From NCBI GenBank assembly GCA_905234265.1, contig CAJOHJ010000004.1, positions 359,893-423,892 of the forward strand: 64,000 bases of DNA, written 5' to 3'. Source of the DNA: an uncultured Prevotella sp. GTDB taxonomy: Bacteria > Bacteroidota > Bacteroidia > Bacteroidales > Bacteroidaceae. Positions 40,666 to 53,594 of the stretch are shown one piece after another. Under the pieces are notes generated by a model. The model ran no database searches. It was not told where the DNA came from and worked only from the letters and a program-made list of their open reading frames with translations. Position numbers and translations under genes: made by a program. Position 1 is the stretch's first letter; every line of letters starts with the position of its first letter.

Positions 40666-42375
40666 ATGACCAGACATCTTTTAGCTATCATAGCAGTGTG
40701 TATAGGGCTGTCTGCCGCTGCCCAGACGGCGCAAGCCCCAGCTTTTCCAGGTGCCGAGGGCCATGGGCGCTACGTTACCGGCGGCCGTGCAAAGACCGTA
40801 GTCCATGTGACCAATCTTAACGACAGCGGCACAGGCTCTTTCCGTTCTGCCGTAGGTTCTTCCAACCGTATTGTCGTCTTCGACGTCGGCGGAGTGATAG
40901 CCCTGAAGAGCGACCTTTCCATGAAGGACAATATCACCGTGCTTGGGCAGACGGCTCCTGCACCAGGCATCACCCTGCGCTACTATACCGTCCGTCCGGG
41001 TGCCAACAACATCATCCGCTTCATCCGTTTCCGCCGCGGACAGGAGAAAGACAAGAACGACGGTGCCGATGCCTCCTGGCAGCGCAACAAGACGGGCATC
41101 ATCCTCGACCATTGCTCTTTCTCATGGTCGATAGACGAGGTTGCATCGTTCTATGACAACAACAACTTCACCATGCAGTGGTGTACCATCGGCGAAAGCC
41201 TTGTCGACGCAGGCCATGGCAAGGGCGCACATGGCTATGGCGGCATCTGGGGCGGCAAACTGGCCTCTTTCCACCACAATCTCATTCTCCATGTTGCCAA
41301 CCGTTCGCCTCGCTTCAACGGTGCGCGCTACAACTGGACAGACTACACCAAGAACCAGCTTTACAGCCAATACCAGTGGAAGAATGCCGTGCAGGCGGAG
41401 AATGTTGACTTCCGCAACTGCGTAGTCTACAATGCCAACGGCTGCTACGGAGGTCCGGGCGGCGGTCAGATAAACATGGTAGGCAACTACTACAAGAAGG
41501 GACCTGCAGCGAGCATCGACCGTCTGACGACAGTTTCCATCGGCAACAGCGGCAATGCCAAAGGCTATGAAATATTCTGGGACATGACAAGCCGATATTT
41601 TCTCGACGGCAACCAGATTGACGGCGTGGCCGCAGGATGGGAGAAGATGCGCTACGACGGCGACGTCCCCTCGCGCAGCGGCAGCTACTACACTTACGAC
41701 CCCAACCACTACTATGGCGAAAACCTTACCTACACTCAGATAAACGGCAAGGACTGCCTGCCCATAAAGCTCGACGAGGCCGCTCCCACGGGCGAGGTTA
41801 CCACTCACGCCGCGGCCACTGCCTACGACAAGGTGCTCAGCTACGGCGGTGCGTCGCTCTATCGCGACGATGTCGACGAGCGCTATGCCACGGAGACGCG
41901 CGGCGGCACGGCTACCTACACCGGCAGCACCACTAAGAAAAAGGGACTCATAGACCTGGTGGCCGACTGCAACGGATACACCGAAAGCACATTCCCCACC
42001 GGCAGCCGTCCTGCCGGATACGACACCGACCAGGACGGTATTCCCGACGAGTGGGAGACTGCCAACGGTCTGAACCCCAACCTGAAGAGCGACGGCAACA
42101 CTTACACGCTGGACTCAAGGAAATGGTACACCAATCTTGAAGTCTACGCCAACTCGCTCGTAGAAGACATCATGAAGGCAGGCAATGCCGATGCACAGAC
42201 TGCCGTCGACGAGTATTACCCTCCCTTCAAGAAGCCCGGCGACGACACTGGCATCAACAGTCCGTCGGTTGGCAGCGGCGTGCTGCATGGCAGGGTCTTC
42301 GACCTGCAGGGCCGTGAGGTCCAGGCCATGGGCAAAGGTGTTTACATCATCAACGGTCGCAAGGTCGTTCGCTGA
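40666..42375 (+). CDS. Secreted pectate lyase-like protein (parallel beta-helix)
   Basis: A 569-residue exported protein. Signal peptide ends SAAAQ; then AFPGAEGHGRYVTGG, VVHVTNLNDSGTGSFR, LDHCSFSWSIDE and HHNLILHVANRSPR, the order seen in PL1-like right-handed beta-helix pectate lyases of Bacteroidetes. It would cleave polygalacturonate by beta-elimination outside the cell or in the periplasm. A thrombospondin-type-3-like stretch (DTDQDGIPDEWE) and the tail VFDLQGREVQAMGKGVYIINGRK suggest surface sorting by the same route as the 671-residue protein. The TonB receptor gene starts 38 bases downstream. Confidence 0.85.
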   Translation: MTRHLLAIIAVCIGLSAAAQTAQAPAFPGAEGHGRYVTGGRAKTVVHVTNLNDSGTGSFRSAVGSSNRIVVFDVGGVIALKSDLSMKDNITVLGQTAPAPGITLRYYTVRPGANNIIRFIRFRRGQEKDKNDGADASWQRNKTGIILDHCSFSWSIDEVASFYDNNNFTMQWCTIGESLVDAGHGKGAHGYGGIWGGKLASFHHNLILHVANRSPRFNGARYNWTDYTKNQLYSQYQWKNAVQAENVDFRNCVVYNANGCYGGPGGGQINMVGNYYKKGPAASIDRLTTVSIGNSGNAKGYEIFWDMTSRYFLDGNQIDGVAAGWEKMRYDGDVPSRSGSYYTYDPNHYYGENLTYTQINGKDCLPIKLDEAAPTGEVTTHAAATAYDKVLSYGGASLYRDDVDERYATETRGGTATYTGSTTKKKGLIDLVADCNGYTESTFPTGSRPAGYDTDQDGIPDEWETANGLNPNLKSDGNTYTLDSRKWYTNLEVYANSLVEDIMKAGNADAQTAVDEYYPPFKKPGDDTGINSPSVGSGVLHGRVFDLQGREVQAMGKGVYIINGRKVVR

Positions 42376-42412
42376 CAAGCCCCTCTTTTTTATCAACAAA
42401 TAATTTTATTTA

Positions 42413-44494
42413 ATGTACAAACAACTGTTCTGCAGCAACAAGGCTCTGCGCTTCCGCCGTTTTCAAGGGAAGGGATGGGCCTTGTTTGCTTGTTTAGGAC
42501 GCGTGGTAACCATTGGCGTGCTCAGCGTGTCGACCCTTGAGAGGGCGTCGGCCACGAGCCACAGTATTTCCGAAACCAAGGTTGCCAGCGTCGGCGACAG
42601 CCTGCAGGCCGACCGCGAAGCCTCGCTCGACGAAGTAGAGATAGTAGGCTCCAGGGCGCCTCTTGCACTGTCGCAAGCTCCGAGAATGGTAACTGTACTG
42701 ACGCGCGACGACATTCAGGCGGCGCCAGTACACAGTGTCAACGACTTGCTGAAGATGGTTGCCGGCATCGACGTCCGGCAGCGCGGCCCCATAGGCGCGC
42801 AGACCGACGTGGGCATCCGCGGCAGCAACAGCGAGCAGATAGCCATACTGCTGAATGGCGTCAACATCTGCGACCCTCAGACGGGACACAATGCTGTTGA
42901 CGTGCCGTGCGACGTGGGCGACATCCTGCGCATTGAAGTCCTGGAGGGACCGGCAGGCCGCATCTATGGAACGTCGTCGCTCGTCGGTGCGATAAACATC
43001 GTTACGAGAAAGCCTACTCCACAGCTTCGCTTGCGTGCTGAGGGCGGCTCCTTCGGCTATGCTTCCTTGGGAGCGTCGGCTGCCTTTGCCAGCCGGTTGA
43101 GCAGCGACAGGCAGTTAGGCACGCTGCTCTCCGCTTCCTATACGCGCTCCGACGGCTACAGTCGCTCGCGTGCCGGCAGTCTGAATGCCGACTACAACGG
43201 CGGCAAGCTTTATTGGCAGGGCAACTATCAGGCCGACAGCCTGCGCGTGCAGTGGCATGCCGGGCTGAGCATCAAAGGCTTCGGCTCCAACACGTTCTAC
43301 AGTGCGCGCTTCGACGAGCAGTACGAGCGCACCGCAAAGCTGTTCACTGCCGTAAAGGCAGAGACCAGCGTCGGTGGGCTGCACCTGCAGCCGTCAGTCT
43401 ATTGGAACCGCAGCTACGACCGCTTCGAGCTTATCCGCGGCTCTGAGGACCGCGTTCCCTTCAATCACCATCGCACCGATGTCTTCGGCATTGCCCTCAA
43501 CAGCTATTTCGACTGGCTCTGCGGACGTACCGCGCTTGGCGCTGAGTTCCGCCAGGAGGACATCGTCAGCGGAAATCTCGGCGAGCCGCTCAGCAGTCCG
43601 TTCCACACATACACGGTGGGTCTGAACCGCTCGAACATCTCGCTGCATGCAGAGCATAATGTGCTGCTCAGCTGGATGACGCTGTCGGCAGGCTTCGTGG
43701 CCGTGAAAAACTCGTGGAGCGAGATGCCGCTGACGCTCTATCCAGGCGTAGATGTCAGCGTGCCGGTGGGCAGGGGCTGGAAGCTTTACGGCTCCTACAA
43801 CTCCTCGCTGCGCATGCCGTCGTTCACCGAGCTGTACTACAGCGTCGGCGGCCACAAGGCCGACAAGCATCTGAAGCCAGAGGAACTGCGTGCCGTGGAA
43901 GGCGGCGTGAAGTACAGCAGCCACAGGCTCACCGCACAGGCATCGCTCTACCACAACCACACGCGCAACATGATCGACTGGGTGATGGACACGCGCGATG
44001 CCAATGCCGTATGGCAGAGCGTCAACCATACGCGCATCAACACCTTCGGGCAGGAGGTGTCGGCGCGCCTGCTGCTGCCGCAGCTCTCAGGCCGTCCGTC
44101 GGCCGCCGGAAGCATGGCCGTGCCTACGGTGCTGAGCGTGGCCTACTGCCACCAGCACCAGAGCAAGGTGGCTGAAAGCTTCCTGCAGTCGCAGTACTCG
44201 CTGGAGTATCTGCGCCACAAGGTCACCGCCTCCGTGCAGGCACGCCTCGTGGCATTGCTCGACCTGACGCTCAGCTATCGCTACCAGCAGCGCGTGGGAA
44301 CATACACCGACACTGCCGGAGCCGTGCAGACCTACCACCCGTACTCACTCCTTGACGCGCGCCTGCAGTGGACGGCCGACACATATAATATATATATAGC
44401 CGCCAACAACATTACCGGCCACAGATATGTCGACTACGGCAATGTCCCACAGCCAGGCTGCTGGCTGACGGCAGGTTTCAGCTGTAGGCTGTAG
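42413..44494 (+). CDS. TonB-dependent outer-membrane receptor
   Basis: A 693-residue receptor with a plug domain (about 70-190: DEVEIVGSRAPLALSQAPRM, VGIRGSNSEQIAILLNGVNI, IEVLEGPAGRIYGTSSLVGAINIVT) and a 22-strand-type barrel ending in VTAGFSCRL-like strands (LTAGFSCRL). The plug resembles BtuB-like receptors rather than SusC; there is no SusD partner or cobalamin riboswitch. Substrate unknown; the pectate lyase just upstream hints at import of a plant-derived oligosaccharide or cofactor. The start at 42413 gives an unusually basic N-terminus before the hydrophobic segment; internal starts are possible. Confidence 0.85.
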   Translation: MYKQLFCSNKALRFRRFQGKGWALFACLGRVVTIGVLSVSTLERASATSHSISETKVASVGDSLQADREASLDEVEIVGSRAPLALSQAPRMVTVLTRDDIQAAPVHSVNDLLKMVAGIDVRQRGPIGAQTDVGIRGSNSEQIAILLNGVNICDPQTGHNAVDVPCDVGDILRIEVLEGPAGRIYGTSSLVGAINIVTRKPTPQLRLRAEGGSFGYASLGASAAFASRLSSDRQLGTLLSASYTRSDGYSRSRAGSLNADYNGGKLYWQGNYQADSLRVQWHAGLSIKGFGSNTFYSARFDEQYERTAKLFTAVKAETSVGGLHLQPSVYWNRSYDRFELIRGSEDRVPFNHHRTDVFGIALNSYFDWLCGRTALGAEFRQEDIVSGNLGEPLSSPFHTYTVGLNRSNISLHAEHNVLLSWMTLSAGFVAVKNSWSEMPLTLYPGVDVSVPVGRGWKLYGSYNSSLRMPSFTELYYSVGGHKADKHLKPEELRAVEGGVKYSSHRLTAQASLYHNHTRNMIDWVMDTRDANAVWQSVNHTRINTFGQEVSARLLLPQLSGRPSAAGSMAVPTVLSVAYCHQHQSKVAESFLQSQYSLEYLRHKVTASVQARLVALLDLTLSYRYQQRVGTYTDTAGAVQTYHPYSLLDARLQWTADTYNIYIAANNITGHRYVDYGNVPQPGCWLTAGFSCRL

Positions 44495-44568
44495 CCGCGT
44501 CAGGCCAGCCGGCAGTGGCGGAGCAGAAAACGTTGCCGCCATGAAGAAAAGGCTCTATACAAAGAAGA

Positions 44569-44603
44569 AATGTGAAAGAAAAAATTGTTTTTCTTTCACA
44601 TTT
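44569..44603 (+). terminator. Rho-independent terminator after the TonB receptor gene
   Basis: AATGTGAAAGAAAAA and TTTTTCTTTCACATT form a perfect long stem with a short loop followed by a T-rich run. Confidence 0.85.
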
Positions 44604-44617
44604 CCTTTTTCTTTTAC

Positions 44618-44625
44618 TACTTTTG
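44618..44625 (+). promoter_or_regulatory. -7 box of the beta-galactosidase gene
   Basis: TACTTTTG, 48 bases before the ATG; no clear -33 TTG. Confidence 0.5.
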
Positions 44626-44642
44626 CCGTTACCTTTCACTGA

Positions 44643-47696
<3,054 letters not shown>

Positions 47697-47763
47697 GGCG
47701 GCGGCAGGCTTCATCACAGACTCCGCACAAATCATCAGAAATTTTGCAGACACGAATATAGAC

Positions 47764-48468
47764 ATGCCAGACATAAGGAAAATCCAGCCAAAGGTGATAG
47801 CATTCGACGCCGACGACACCCTGTGGGACTGCCAGACGTGGTTCGACGAGGCAGACCGCCAGTGCGGCCGCCTGCTCAGTCAGTGGGCGACACAGGAAGA
47901 GGTGAGCCGCTCGCTGATAGCTACAGAACACAAAAATCTGCCGCTGACGGGCTACGGCACCAAGGCATTCACACTGTCGCTGATAGAGAATGCCGTGGTC
48001 GTCAGTGGTGGCGCGGTGACGGGTGACACGGTGCAGAAGCTGATAGACATCGGCAAGCAGCTGCTGCGCTTTCCCACCACGCCGCTGCCCGAAGTTGCGG
48101 AGACCCTTCAGCTGCTGGCTGCCAAGAGATGCTACCGCCTGGTGGTATTCACCAAGGGCGAGCTGATGGATCAGGAAGACAAGCTGCGCCGTTCAGGGCT
48201 GGAGCAGTTCTTCTCGCATGTCGAGATTGTCTCAAACAAGACGGAGCGCGAATACCGCCAGCTCTGCGAAAATCTTGACGTTGCCCCGGAGGAGACACTC
48301 ATGGTGGGCAACTCCTTCCGCTCCGACATTGCGCCGGCTCTGGCTGTGGGGGCGTGGGCAGCGCACATCCCCTACCACGTTGTGTGGGCCTTGGAAAAGA
48401 GTGACGAGTTCCCCCACGAAAGGCTCATCGAGATGTCGCATTTCGGCCAGTTGGCGGAAATGCTGTAG
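47764..48468 (+). CDS. HAD-superfamily hydrolase
   Basis: A 234-residue HAD phosphatase. Motif I IAFDADDTLWD (nucleophile Asp), motif II VVFTKGE, motif III Lys in SNKTEREY, motif IV VGNSFRSDIAPAL. A helical cap lies between motifs I and II. Likely a small-molecule phosphatase; the substrate cannot be read. The frame extends upstream into the beta-galactosidase gene, but the ATG at 47764 sits 67 bases after its stop and directly before motif I. Confidence 0.85.
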   Translation: MPDIRKIQPKVIAFDADDTLWDCQTWFDEADRQCGRLLSQWATQEEVSRSLIATEHKNLPLTGYGTKAFTLSLIENAVVVSGGAVTGDTVQKLIDIGKQLLRFPTTPLPEVAETLQLLAAKRCYRLVVFTKGELMDQEDKLRRSGLEQFFSHVEIVSNKTEREYRQLCENLDVAPEETLMVGNSFRSDIAPALAVGAWAAHIPYHVVWALEKSDEFPHERLIEMSHFGQLAEML

Positions 48469-48470
48469 GT

Positions 48471-49967
48471 TCACAATGCTTCCGCAGAGTGTTTTTTTGT
48501 GGCGACATGCAGGATGGTTGCGCCACATATTATAATTATGTACAAGAGTGCCGCTTGCACGGCATTGATGCTGATGTCTGTCACGCAGGCCATGGGCAGC
48601 CGGGAAATCCATGACAGCGAGGCGTTCATGGCTGTCAGCACCGTCTCCGTAGCTTTTACAAACACCATCTGCACCGTCGGCATCCAGCTGGTGGCCAGTG
48701 CAGCCATAGCCATGAGCAGCACGGCGTAGGTCATGGGAATGGCAATCACATTGCCCAGCAGGAACCATACTGGCAGGCGTCCGAAGTAGAAAACGGTCAG
48801 TGGCGTGGTGGCAATCTGCGCTGCCAGCGACACGGCCACCACGCCGCACAGCGTGCCAGCCAGTCTGTGGCGCTGCAGGAAGCCCGGCGGGAAAAATGCC
48901 TGCAGCAGCGGCGTCAGCAGCACGATGCCGGCAATGGAGACAAACGACAGCTGGAAGCCGACGTCGAACAGCGACAGCGGACTGACGAGCAGCATTGCCA
49001 GGGCAGCCAGTGACAAAACGGCTATGGGCATGTGTTCACGGCGGCCCACCGACAGCACGCTGTAGATGGTGAGCATGACAGTTGCGCGGACGATGCTGGC
49101 CGACAGTCCGCTGACGAGTGCAAAGGTCCACACCACCAGCAGCACCAGCGCCTGCGACAGCATTCTCCAGCGTCCCCAGCACAGGAACAGTGCCACCACG
49201 CCGTAGATGACCGACAGGTGCATGCCGCTGAGCGCGAGCAGATGCGACACGCCGGCACTGGCAAACATGTCGCGCTGCTGCCTGCTAAGGAGTGAGCGGT
49301 CGCCCAGCGTCATTGCCGACAGGATGCCAAGCTCTGCGCTGTCTAAGGGCCACTGCCGGTATTCCTCAAGCAGTGTCTCGCGGAGCTGTAGTGCGCGAAT
49401 GCCGGCAATGGCGACTGCCGAGAGGCCGTCGGCACTTACTCTGGCCGGCTGCCACTGCCTGTCGCCGGCAAAAGCCTGTCCCGAAAATCCCTGCGTCTGC
49501 ATGTAGCGGCGGTAGTCGAAGTTGCCGTTGCGCCACTGGCGGATGCTGTCGACGGCAGTGTGCAGCAGTATTCCGCTGCCCACGCTGAGGCTCTCGCTGC
49601 GCAGGTTTCGCGGAACGGTGATGCGCAGCTTGTGGTGTCCGTCGGCTGTCAGCACGTCGGCAGTAATCCATTTGTCGCTGCGCTTTGGCGTCGAGGCCAC
49701 CACGGCCTTTATGTCCTGCTCTTCTTGTGGCCACTGGACGCTGACGCTCTGCCATGCCTTCTGCCCGATGATGACGCCAACGGCTGCTGAAGCAGTGCAG
49801 ACGGCCGTCCACAGCAATAGCGGCCGCCTGACGAGCAGCATTGCCGCCGCCACTGCCGCTGCCAGCACCAGCAGCCACGGGGTGACATCAGTAAAGCCCC
49901 TGCTGACGGCAATGCCGCCGGCAAGGGCTATGACGACAGGCAGCAGTGGCGCCTTCAGCTGATGCAC
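48471..49967 (-). CDS. comEC: ComEC/Rec2-family membrane protein
   Basis: A 498-residue polytopic inner-membrane protein: an N-terminal DUF4131-like domain with an OB-type soluble part (about 60-170) and a competence domain with about ten helices (SHLLALSGMHLSVIYGV, VSGLSASIVRATVM, VGFQLSFVSIAGI). ComEC forms the channel that takes up single-stranded DNA in transformation. The C-terminal metallo-beta-lactamase domain of longer relatives is absent. I chose GTG 49967, just after the rnr stop; a TTG at 50042 would overlap rnr by 56 bases. Confidence 0.85.
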   Translation of the reverse strand: MHQLKAPLLPVVIALAGGIAVSRGFTDVTPWLLVLAAAVAAAMLLVRRPLLLWTAVCTASAAVGVIIGQKAWQSVSVQWPQEEQDIKAVVASTPKRSDKWITADVLTADGHHKLRITVPRNLRSESLSVGSGILLHTAVDSIRQWRNGNFDYRRYMQTQGFSGQAFAGDRQWQPARVSADGLSAVAIAGIRALQLRETLLEEYRQWPLDSAELGILSAMTLGDRSLLSRQQRDMFASAGVSHLLALSGMHLSVIYGVVALFLCWGRWRMLSQALVLLVVWTFALVSGLSASIVRATVMLTIYSVLSVGRREHMPIAVLSLAALAMLLVSPLSLFDVGFQLSFVSIAGIVLLTPLLQAFFPPGFLQRHRLAGTLCGVVAVSLAAQIATTPLTVFYFGRLPVWFLLGNVIAIPMTYAVLLMAMAALATSWMPTVQMVFVKATETVLTAMNASLSWISRLPMACVTDISINAVQAALLYIIIICGATILHVATKKHSAEAL

Positions 49968-49986
49968 GGTAAAGGAGTTTTGCAGG

Positions 49987-52164
49987 TTACTCGTCGGCAA
50001 TGACGAAGTCCAGCTGGCGCCGCTCGATGTTGGCTCGTGCAACCTTTATGCGGATGGGGTCGCCCAGCAGGTATTTGTTGTGGTGGTGCCGTCCGACGAG
50101 CTGGTAGTTGCGTTCGTCGAAGTCGTAGTAGTCGTCGCCGAGGTCGCGCATGGAGACCATTCCCTCGCAGTGGTTCTCGTCGATTTCGCAGTAGATGCCA
50201 TACGACTGGATGCCGGAGATGTGGGCGTCGTAGACGTTGCCGATCTTGTCGGCCATGAACTCCACCATCTTGTACTTTATCGAGTCGCGCTCAGCCTGCT
50301 GTGCAACCTGCTCCATGTCAGAGCAGTGCTGGCAGAGCTCTTCGTATTTCTCCTGATTGGCCGAGCGGCCGCCCTCCTGATACTTCGTGAGCAGGCGGTG
50401 CACCATGGTGTCGGGATAGCGCCGTATGGGGCTGGTGAAATGAGTGTAGTAGTCGAATGCCAGTCCGTAGTGGCCGATGTTGTGCGTAGAGTATTTAGCC
50501 TTCATCATTGAGCGCAGTGCCACAGTCTCAATGAGCTTCTGCTCCTTCTTGCCCTGGCAGCTGTCCATCAGCGCGTTCAGACTTCGTGAGACGGCTCCCT
50601 TGGTGCCGGCAGTCTTCATCTTGTAGCCGAACTTGACGACAAATTCGCGCAGCTGCTCCAGCTTGGTGGGGTCTGGCTGGTCGTGGACGCGATATGGCAG
50701 CGTCTTGGCCGCTTTGCTGCTACCGGACTTGCTGTTTGCAGCCTTGGGCTTGCCGATGCTTTCGGCGACGGTGCGGTTGGCCAGCAGCATGAACTCCTCG
50801 ATGAGCTGGGTGGCGTCGTTCGACTTCTTGAAGTATGCGCGTGTGGGCTTGCCGTCGGCATCGATGTCGAAGTGCAGCTCTTCGCGGTCGAACTTGACGG
50901 CACCTCCGCGGAAGCGGCGCTCGCGCAGCTTCTTGGCCAGCCGGTCGAGAGTCTTGAGGTGGCGTGGAATGTCGGTGCTGCCGTCGACAGTGTCCTGCTT
51001 GCCTTCAAGCACCTGCTGAACCTCCTCGTATGCGAAGCGGCGGTTGCTCTTGATGACGGTGTGCCGGATGCGGTAGTTCTTGACGTTGGCGTCGTCGTCC
51101 ATGGTGAAGATGACGCTGTAGCAGAGCTTCTCCTCGTCGGGGCGCAGCGAGCAGATGAAGTTGCAGAGCCGCTCGGGGAGCATGGGGATGGTGCGGTCGA
51201 CGAGATAGACGCTGGTGGCACGCTTGACGGCCTCCTTGTCGATGATGCTGCCTTCCTTGACGTAGTGGCTGACGTCGGCAATGTGGACGCCGACTTCATA
51301 GACATCCCCCATCACCCTGATGGACAGTGCATCGTCGAAGTCCTTGGCGTCCTTGGGGTCGATGGTGCATGTGAAGACGTCGCGGAAGTCCTCGCGGCGT
51401 GCTATCTCCTGGGGAGTGATGCCCGGGTCGATGCTCTCGGCGGCATCCTCCACGTTCTTGGGATACTTGTAGGGCAGTCCGTACTGGGCCAGTATGGCAT
51501 GCATCTCAACATTGTTGTCGCCCTGCTTTCCCAGCACGTCGACAACCTCGCCGACGATGTTCTTCGAGTCCTTCGAGGGCCACTCGGTGATGCGCACCAC
51601 GGCCTTCTCGCCGTCCTTGCCGCCCTTCAGCTTCTTCTTCGGTATGAGTATGTCCTGGGCAAACAGGTTGCCCTCGGTGACGAGGAAGGCGAAGTCTTTC
51701 TTCACCTTCAGGCGGCCCACGGCTTGGTCGGCCTTGTGCTGGAGTATCTCAACCACCATCGCCTCCTTGATGTGCTTCTCGCGGCGTGCCATGTAGGAGA
51801 CGCGGACACGGTCGCCGTTCATGGCGAACAGCGAGTTGCGCTCAGAGACGAACACTGGCGTTCCGCCGTCGTCGGGCTGGAACGAGTTCTTGCCGTTGGC
51901 CTTGCGGATGAAGGTGCCTTCCTGCACCTGCGTCTTCAGGTTCAGGCGGTAGCTGTTGTCGCCGACCTTAGAGAGATAGTCGTCCCAGGCCATTTCTTCC
52001 ATGGTGTCGACGGCCATCATGCGCGACGGGTGGGTTACTAACTTCAGATTCTTGAAAATCTGCTTGAAGGAGAAAGTCTCGTTGGGGTTCTGCTGAAAGA
52101 GAGTCTGCAGCTTTTCTATCAGAGAGCGCTTGCTCACCTTGCCGGAGCCATGCTTCTTGCTCAT
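49987..52164 (-). CDS. rnr: Ribonuclease R
   Basis: A 725-residue 3'-5' exoribonuclease. An N-terminal helix-turn-helix-like segment (MSKKHGSGKVSKRSLIEKLQ), two cold-shock domains (about 70-230), the RNB catalytic domain with the Asp cluster CTIDPKDAKDFDDALSIR and HYVKEGSIID, and a C-terminal S1 domain (ISGIQSYGIYCEIDENHCEGMVSM). It degrades structured RNA and helps rRNA quality control. The frame stays open further upstream, but the Met at 52164 begins the conserved N-terminus. comEC starts 19 bases downstream. Confidence 0.95.
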   Translation of the reverse strand: MSKKHGSGKVSKRSLIEKLQTLFQQNPNETFSFKQIFKNLKLVTHPSRMMAVDTMEEMAWDDYLSKVGDNSYRLNLKTQVQEGTFIRKANGKNSFQPDDGGTPVFVSERNSLFAMNGDRVRVSYMARREKHIKEAMVVEILQHKADQAVGRLKVKKDFAFLVTEGNLFAQDILIPKKKLKGGKDGEKAVVRITEWPSKDSKNIVGEVVDVLGKQGDNNVEMHAILAQYGLPYKYPKNVEDAAESIDPGITPQEIARREDFRDVFTCTIDPKDAKDFDDALSIRVMGDVYEVGVHIADVSHYVKEGSIIDKEAVKRATSVYLVDRTIPMLPERLCNFICSLRPDEEKLCYSVIFTMDDDANVKNYRIRHTVIKSNRRFAYEEVQQVLEGKQDTVDGSTDIPRHLKTLDRLAKKLRERRFRGGAVKFDREELHFDIDADGKPTRAYFKKSNDATQLIEEFMLLANRTVAESIGKPKAANSKSGSSKAAKTLPYRVHDQPDPTKLEQLREFVVKFGYKMKTAGTKGAVSRSLNALMDSCQGKKEQKLIETVALRSMMKAKYSTHNIGHYGLAFDYYTHFTSPIRRYPDTMVHRLLTKYQEGGRSANQEKYEELCQHCSDMEQVAQQAERDSIKYKMVEFMADKIGNVYDAHISGIQSYGIYCEIDENHCEGMVSMRDLGDDYYDFDERNYQLVGRHHHNKYLLGDPIRIKVARANIERRQLDFVIADE

Positions 52165-52320
52165 AGTCGTAGAAAGAATAATGATTATATACTCAGCAAA
52201 GATATAATAAAGGTTGCGAAAAAGAAAATTTTTGGAAAATATTAACGCTTGCAGGGCGGAAAATCTGCAGCACAAAGAAAAACGCCCCTCAAAGCGAGAG
52301 GCGTCTTTCCTGTTTGCTTG

Positions 52321-52394
52321 TAGCGGGAGGGGGACCCGAACCCTCGACCTCCGGATTATGAATCCGACGCTCTAACCAGCTGAGCTACCCCGCC
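52321..52394 (-). tRNA. tRNA with CAT anticodon (tRNA-Met, elongator type)
   Basis: A 74-base cloverleaf on the minus strand: acceptor 5' strand GGCGGGG paired with TCCCGCT plus discriminator A, D arm AGCTCAGCTGGTTAGAGC, anticodon loop with CAT, T loop TTCGGGT. CCA is not encoded. One A-C mismatch is in the T stem. A CAT anticodon could also mark tRNA-Ile2 (lysidine-modified); the acceptor and anticodon stem fit elongator Met better. A -7 promoter box lies at 52413-52420. Confidence 0.88.
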
Positions 52395-52412
52395 ATCATT
52401 CAAAAGCGACTG

Positions 52413-52420
52413 CAAAGGTA
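52413..52420 (-). promoter_or_regulatory. -7 box of the tRNA gene
   Basis: Minus-strand TACCTTTG, 18 bases upstream of the mature 5' end. Confidence 0.6.
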
Positions 52421-52526
52421 ATGCTTTTTTCTGAAACTCGCCACCATTGTTGAATAAAAGTTGGTGATTTAATGTTTTTTAACCGTTATTTCCGCTGCAA
52501 CTAATAGTCGTATCAGTGGAATTTAG

Positions 52527-52534
52527 TACTTTTG
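52527..52534 (+). promoter_or_regulatory. -7 box of the START-like gene
   Basis: TACTTTTG, 45 bases before the ATG at 52580; no clear -33 TTG. Confidence 0.55.
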
Positions 52535-52579
52535 CTGCATAACAACATAACACCAATAGCTAAGAAACCGAAGAAAACC

Positions 52580-52978
52580 ATGCAGAAACTGACTATAGAA
52601 TATCCCACTACGGCCAAGTCGCCTAAAATCATCTGGGATCTCATCAGCAACGCCGCAGGACTGCAGAAATGGCTGGCAGACATCGTTACCGAGGAAGACG
52701 ACCTGCTTACCTTCACATGGGGACACCCCTGGACTGAGCGCGACACCAAGCAGTCGCGCGTGCTGAAAAAGGAAAAGCAGCTTTACATCCGCATGCTGTG
52801 GGACTACCACGAGGACACGCCGGATGCATACTGGGAAATGCGCATCGACAAGAGCGACCTGACAGGACAGCTGACGCTGAGCATCACCGACTTTGCCGCC
52901 GACGACGACGAGGAGGCCGACCTGCGCGGCATCTGGGACGACAATCTGGAACGCCTGCACCGCATCAGCGGTCTGTGA
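52580..52978 (+). CDS. START-like (SRPBCC/AHA1-type) domain protein
   Basis: A 132-residue single-domain protein: IWDLISNAAGLQKWLADIV, LLTFTWGHPWTERDT, LYIRMLWDYH, the beta-helix order of the START-like family of Bacteroidetes (related to AHA1). Ends with a C-terminal helix (GIWDDNLERLHRISGL). Probably binds a hydrophobic ligand in the cytoplasm; the ligand is unknown. The ATG at 52580 is preferred over an earlier in-frame Met close to the promoter. Confidence 0.78.
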   Translation: MQKLTIEYPTTAKSPKIIWDLISNAAGLQKWLADIVTEEDDLLTFTWGHPWTERDTKQSRVLKKEKQLYIRMLWDYHEDTPDAYWEMRIDKSDLTGQLTLSITDFAADDDEEADLRGIWDDNLERLHRISGL

Positions 52979-53162
52979 GAAAAGAAAAATCCTTACAAAT
53001 TCCATTTCTAAAGCCTCTGAGATTTGCGCAGCGGTCAGCAAGTCGACCTTCGGCCGCAAATTCGCGAGTTATGAGGCATTAGATCTTTCTTGCTGATTTC
53101 CAGTCGTTTGCGTCGCAAATTCAAGTTTTTCTGCGCACAAGGGCTGATTTTCTGCGTCACTT

Positions 53163-53222
53163 TCAGAATTATCTCAGCCACTCGCCAGATTATCTCCGTA
53201 AGATAATTCCGCGAGTGGCTTT
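53163..53222 (+). repeat. Cluster B4: short copy of the ATTATCTC repeats inside a larger palindrome
   Basis: Two ATTATCTC modules; the second (ATTATCTCCGTAAGATAAT) is itself palindromic and is enclosed by GCCACTCG (53177) and CGAGTGGC (53212), giving a nested cruciform. Confidence 0.75.
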
Positions 53223-53586
53223 CTCGTTGTCATAAAATTGCAGGAAATCTGCAAAACAGGCCAGAAATTTTCTCTGATTGCATCAAAAAAATCCCCAAAA
53301 GTGGCACAAAGTTTTTTGAAAGTGGCACAAAACCTGGCAAAGTGTGCAAAAAACGTCGTCAGTCTTGCCTTCACATTCCCGACTTTCGGGCAGAAAATTC
53401 CCTCCTGCACTCCCGTCCAAAATTTTTTAGCCCCAAAATTGCCGACACGAAATCGCAGTAAATTTTCTTGACAAACAGGCAGTTTTCGGCAAGACAAACT
53501 AAAATCCAGAGCATAATAAATGCAGCTTTTCGCTTGGGAAAGAAATAAAAAAACACTTTTTCATTTCGTTTCTTTCGCATATTTCG

Positions 53587-53594
53587 TACCTTTG
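53587..53594 (+). promoter_or_regulatory. -7 box of the DUF1599 gene
   Basis: TACCTTTG, nine bases before the ATG at 53604, so the transcript would be almost leaderless. Confidence 0.5.

Noticed and set aside
42376..42412. Cobalamin riboswitch before the BtuB-like TonB receptor
   Set aside because: Only 38 bases separate it from the pectate lyase gene, too short for that riboswitch.
53238..53471. 77-codon ORF in the 625-base gap
   Set aside because: Low-complexity Lys/Ser-rich sequence without promoter, signal peptide or family resemblance.
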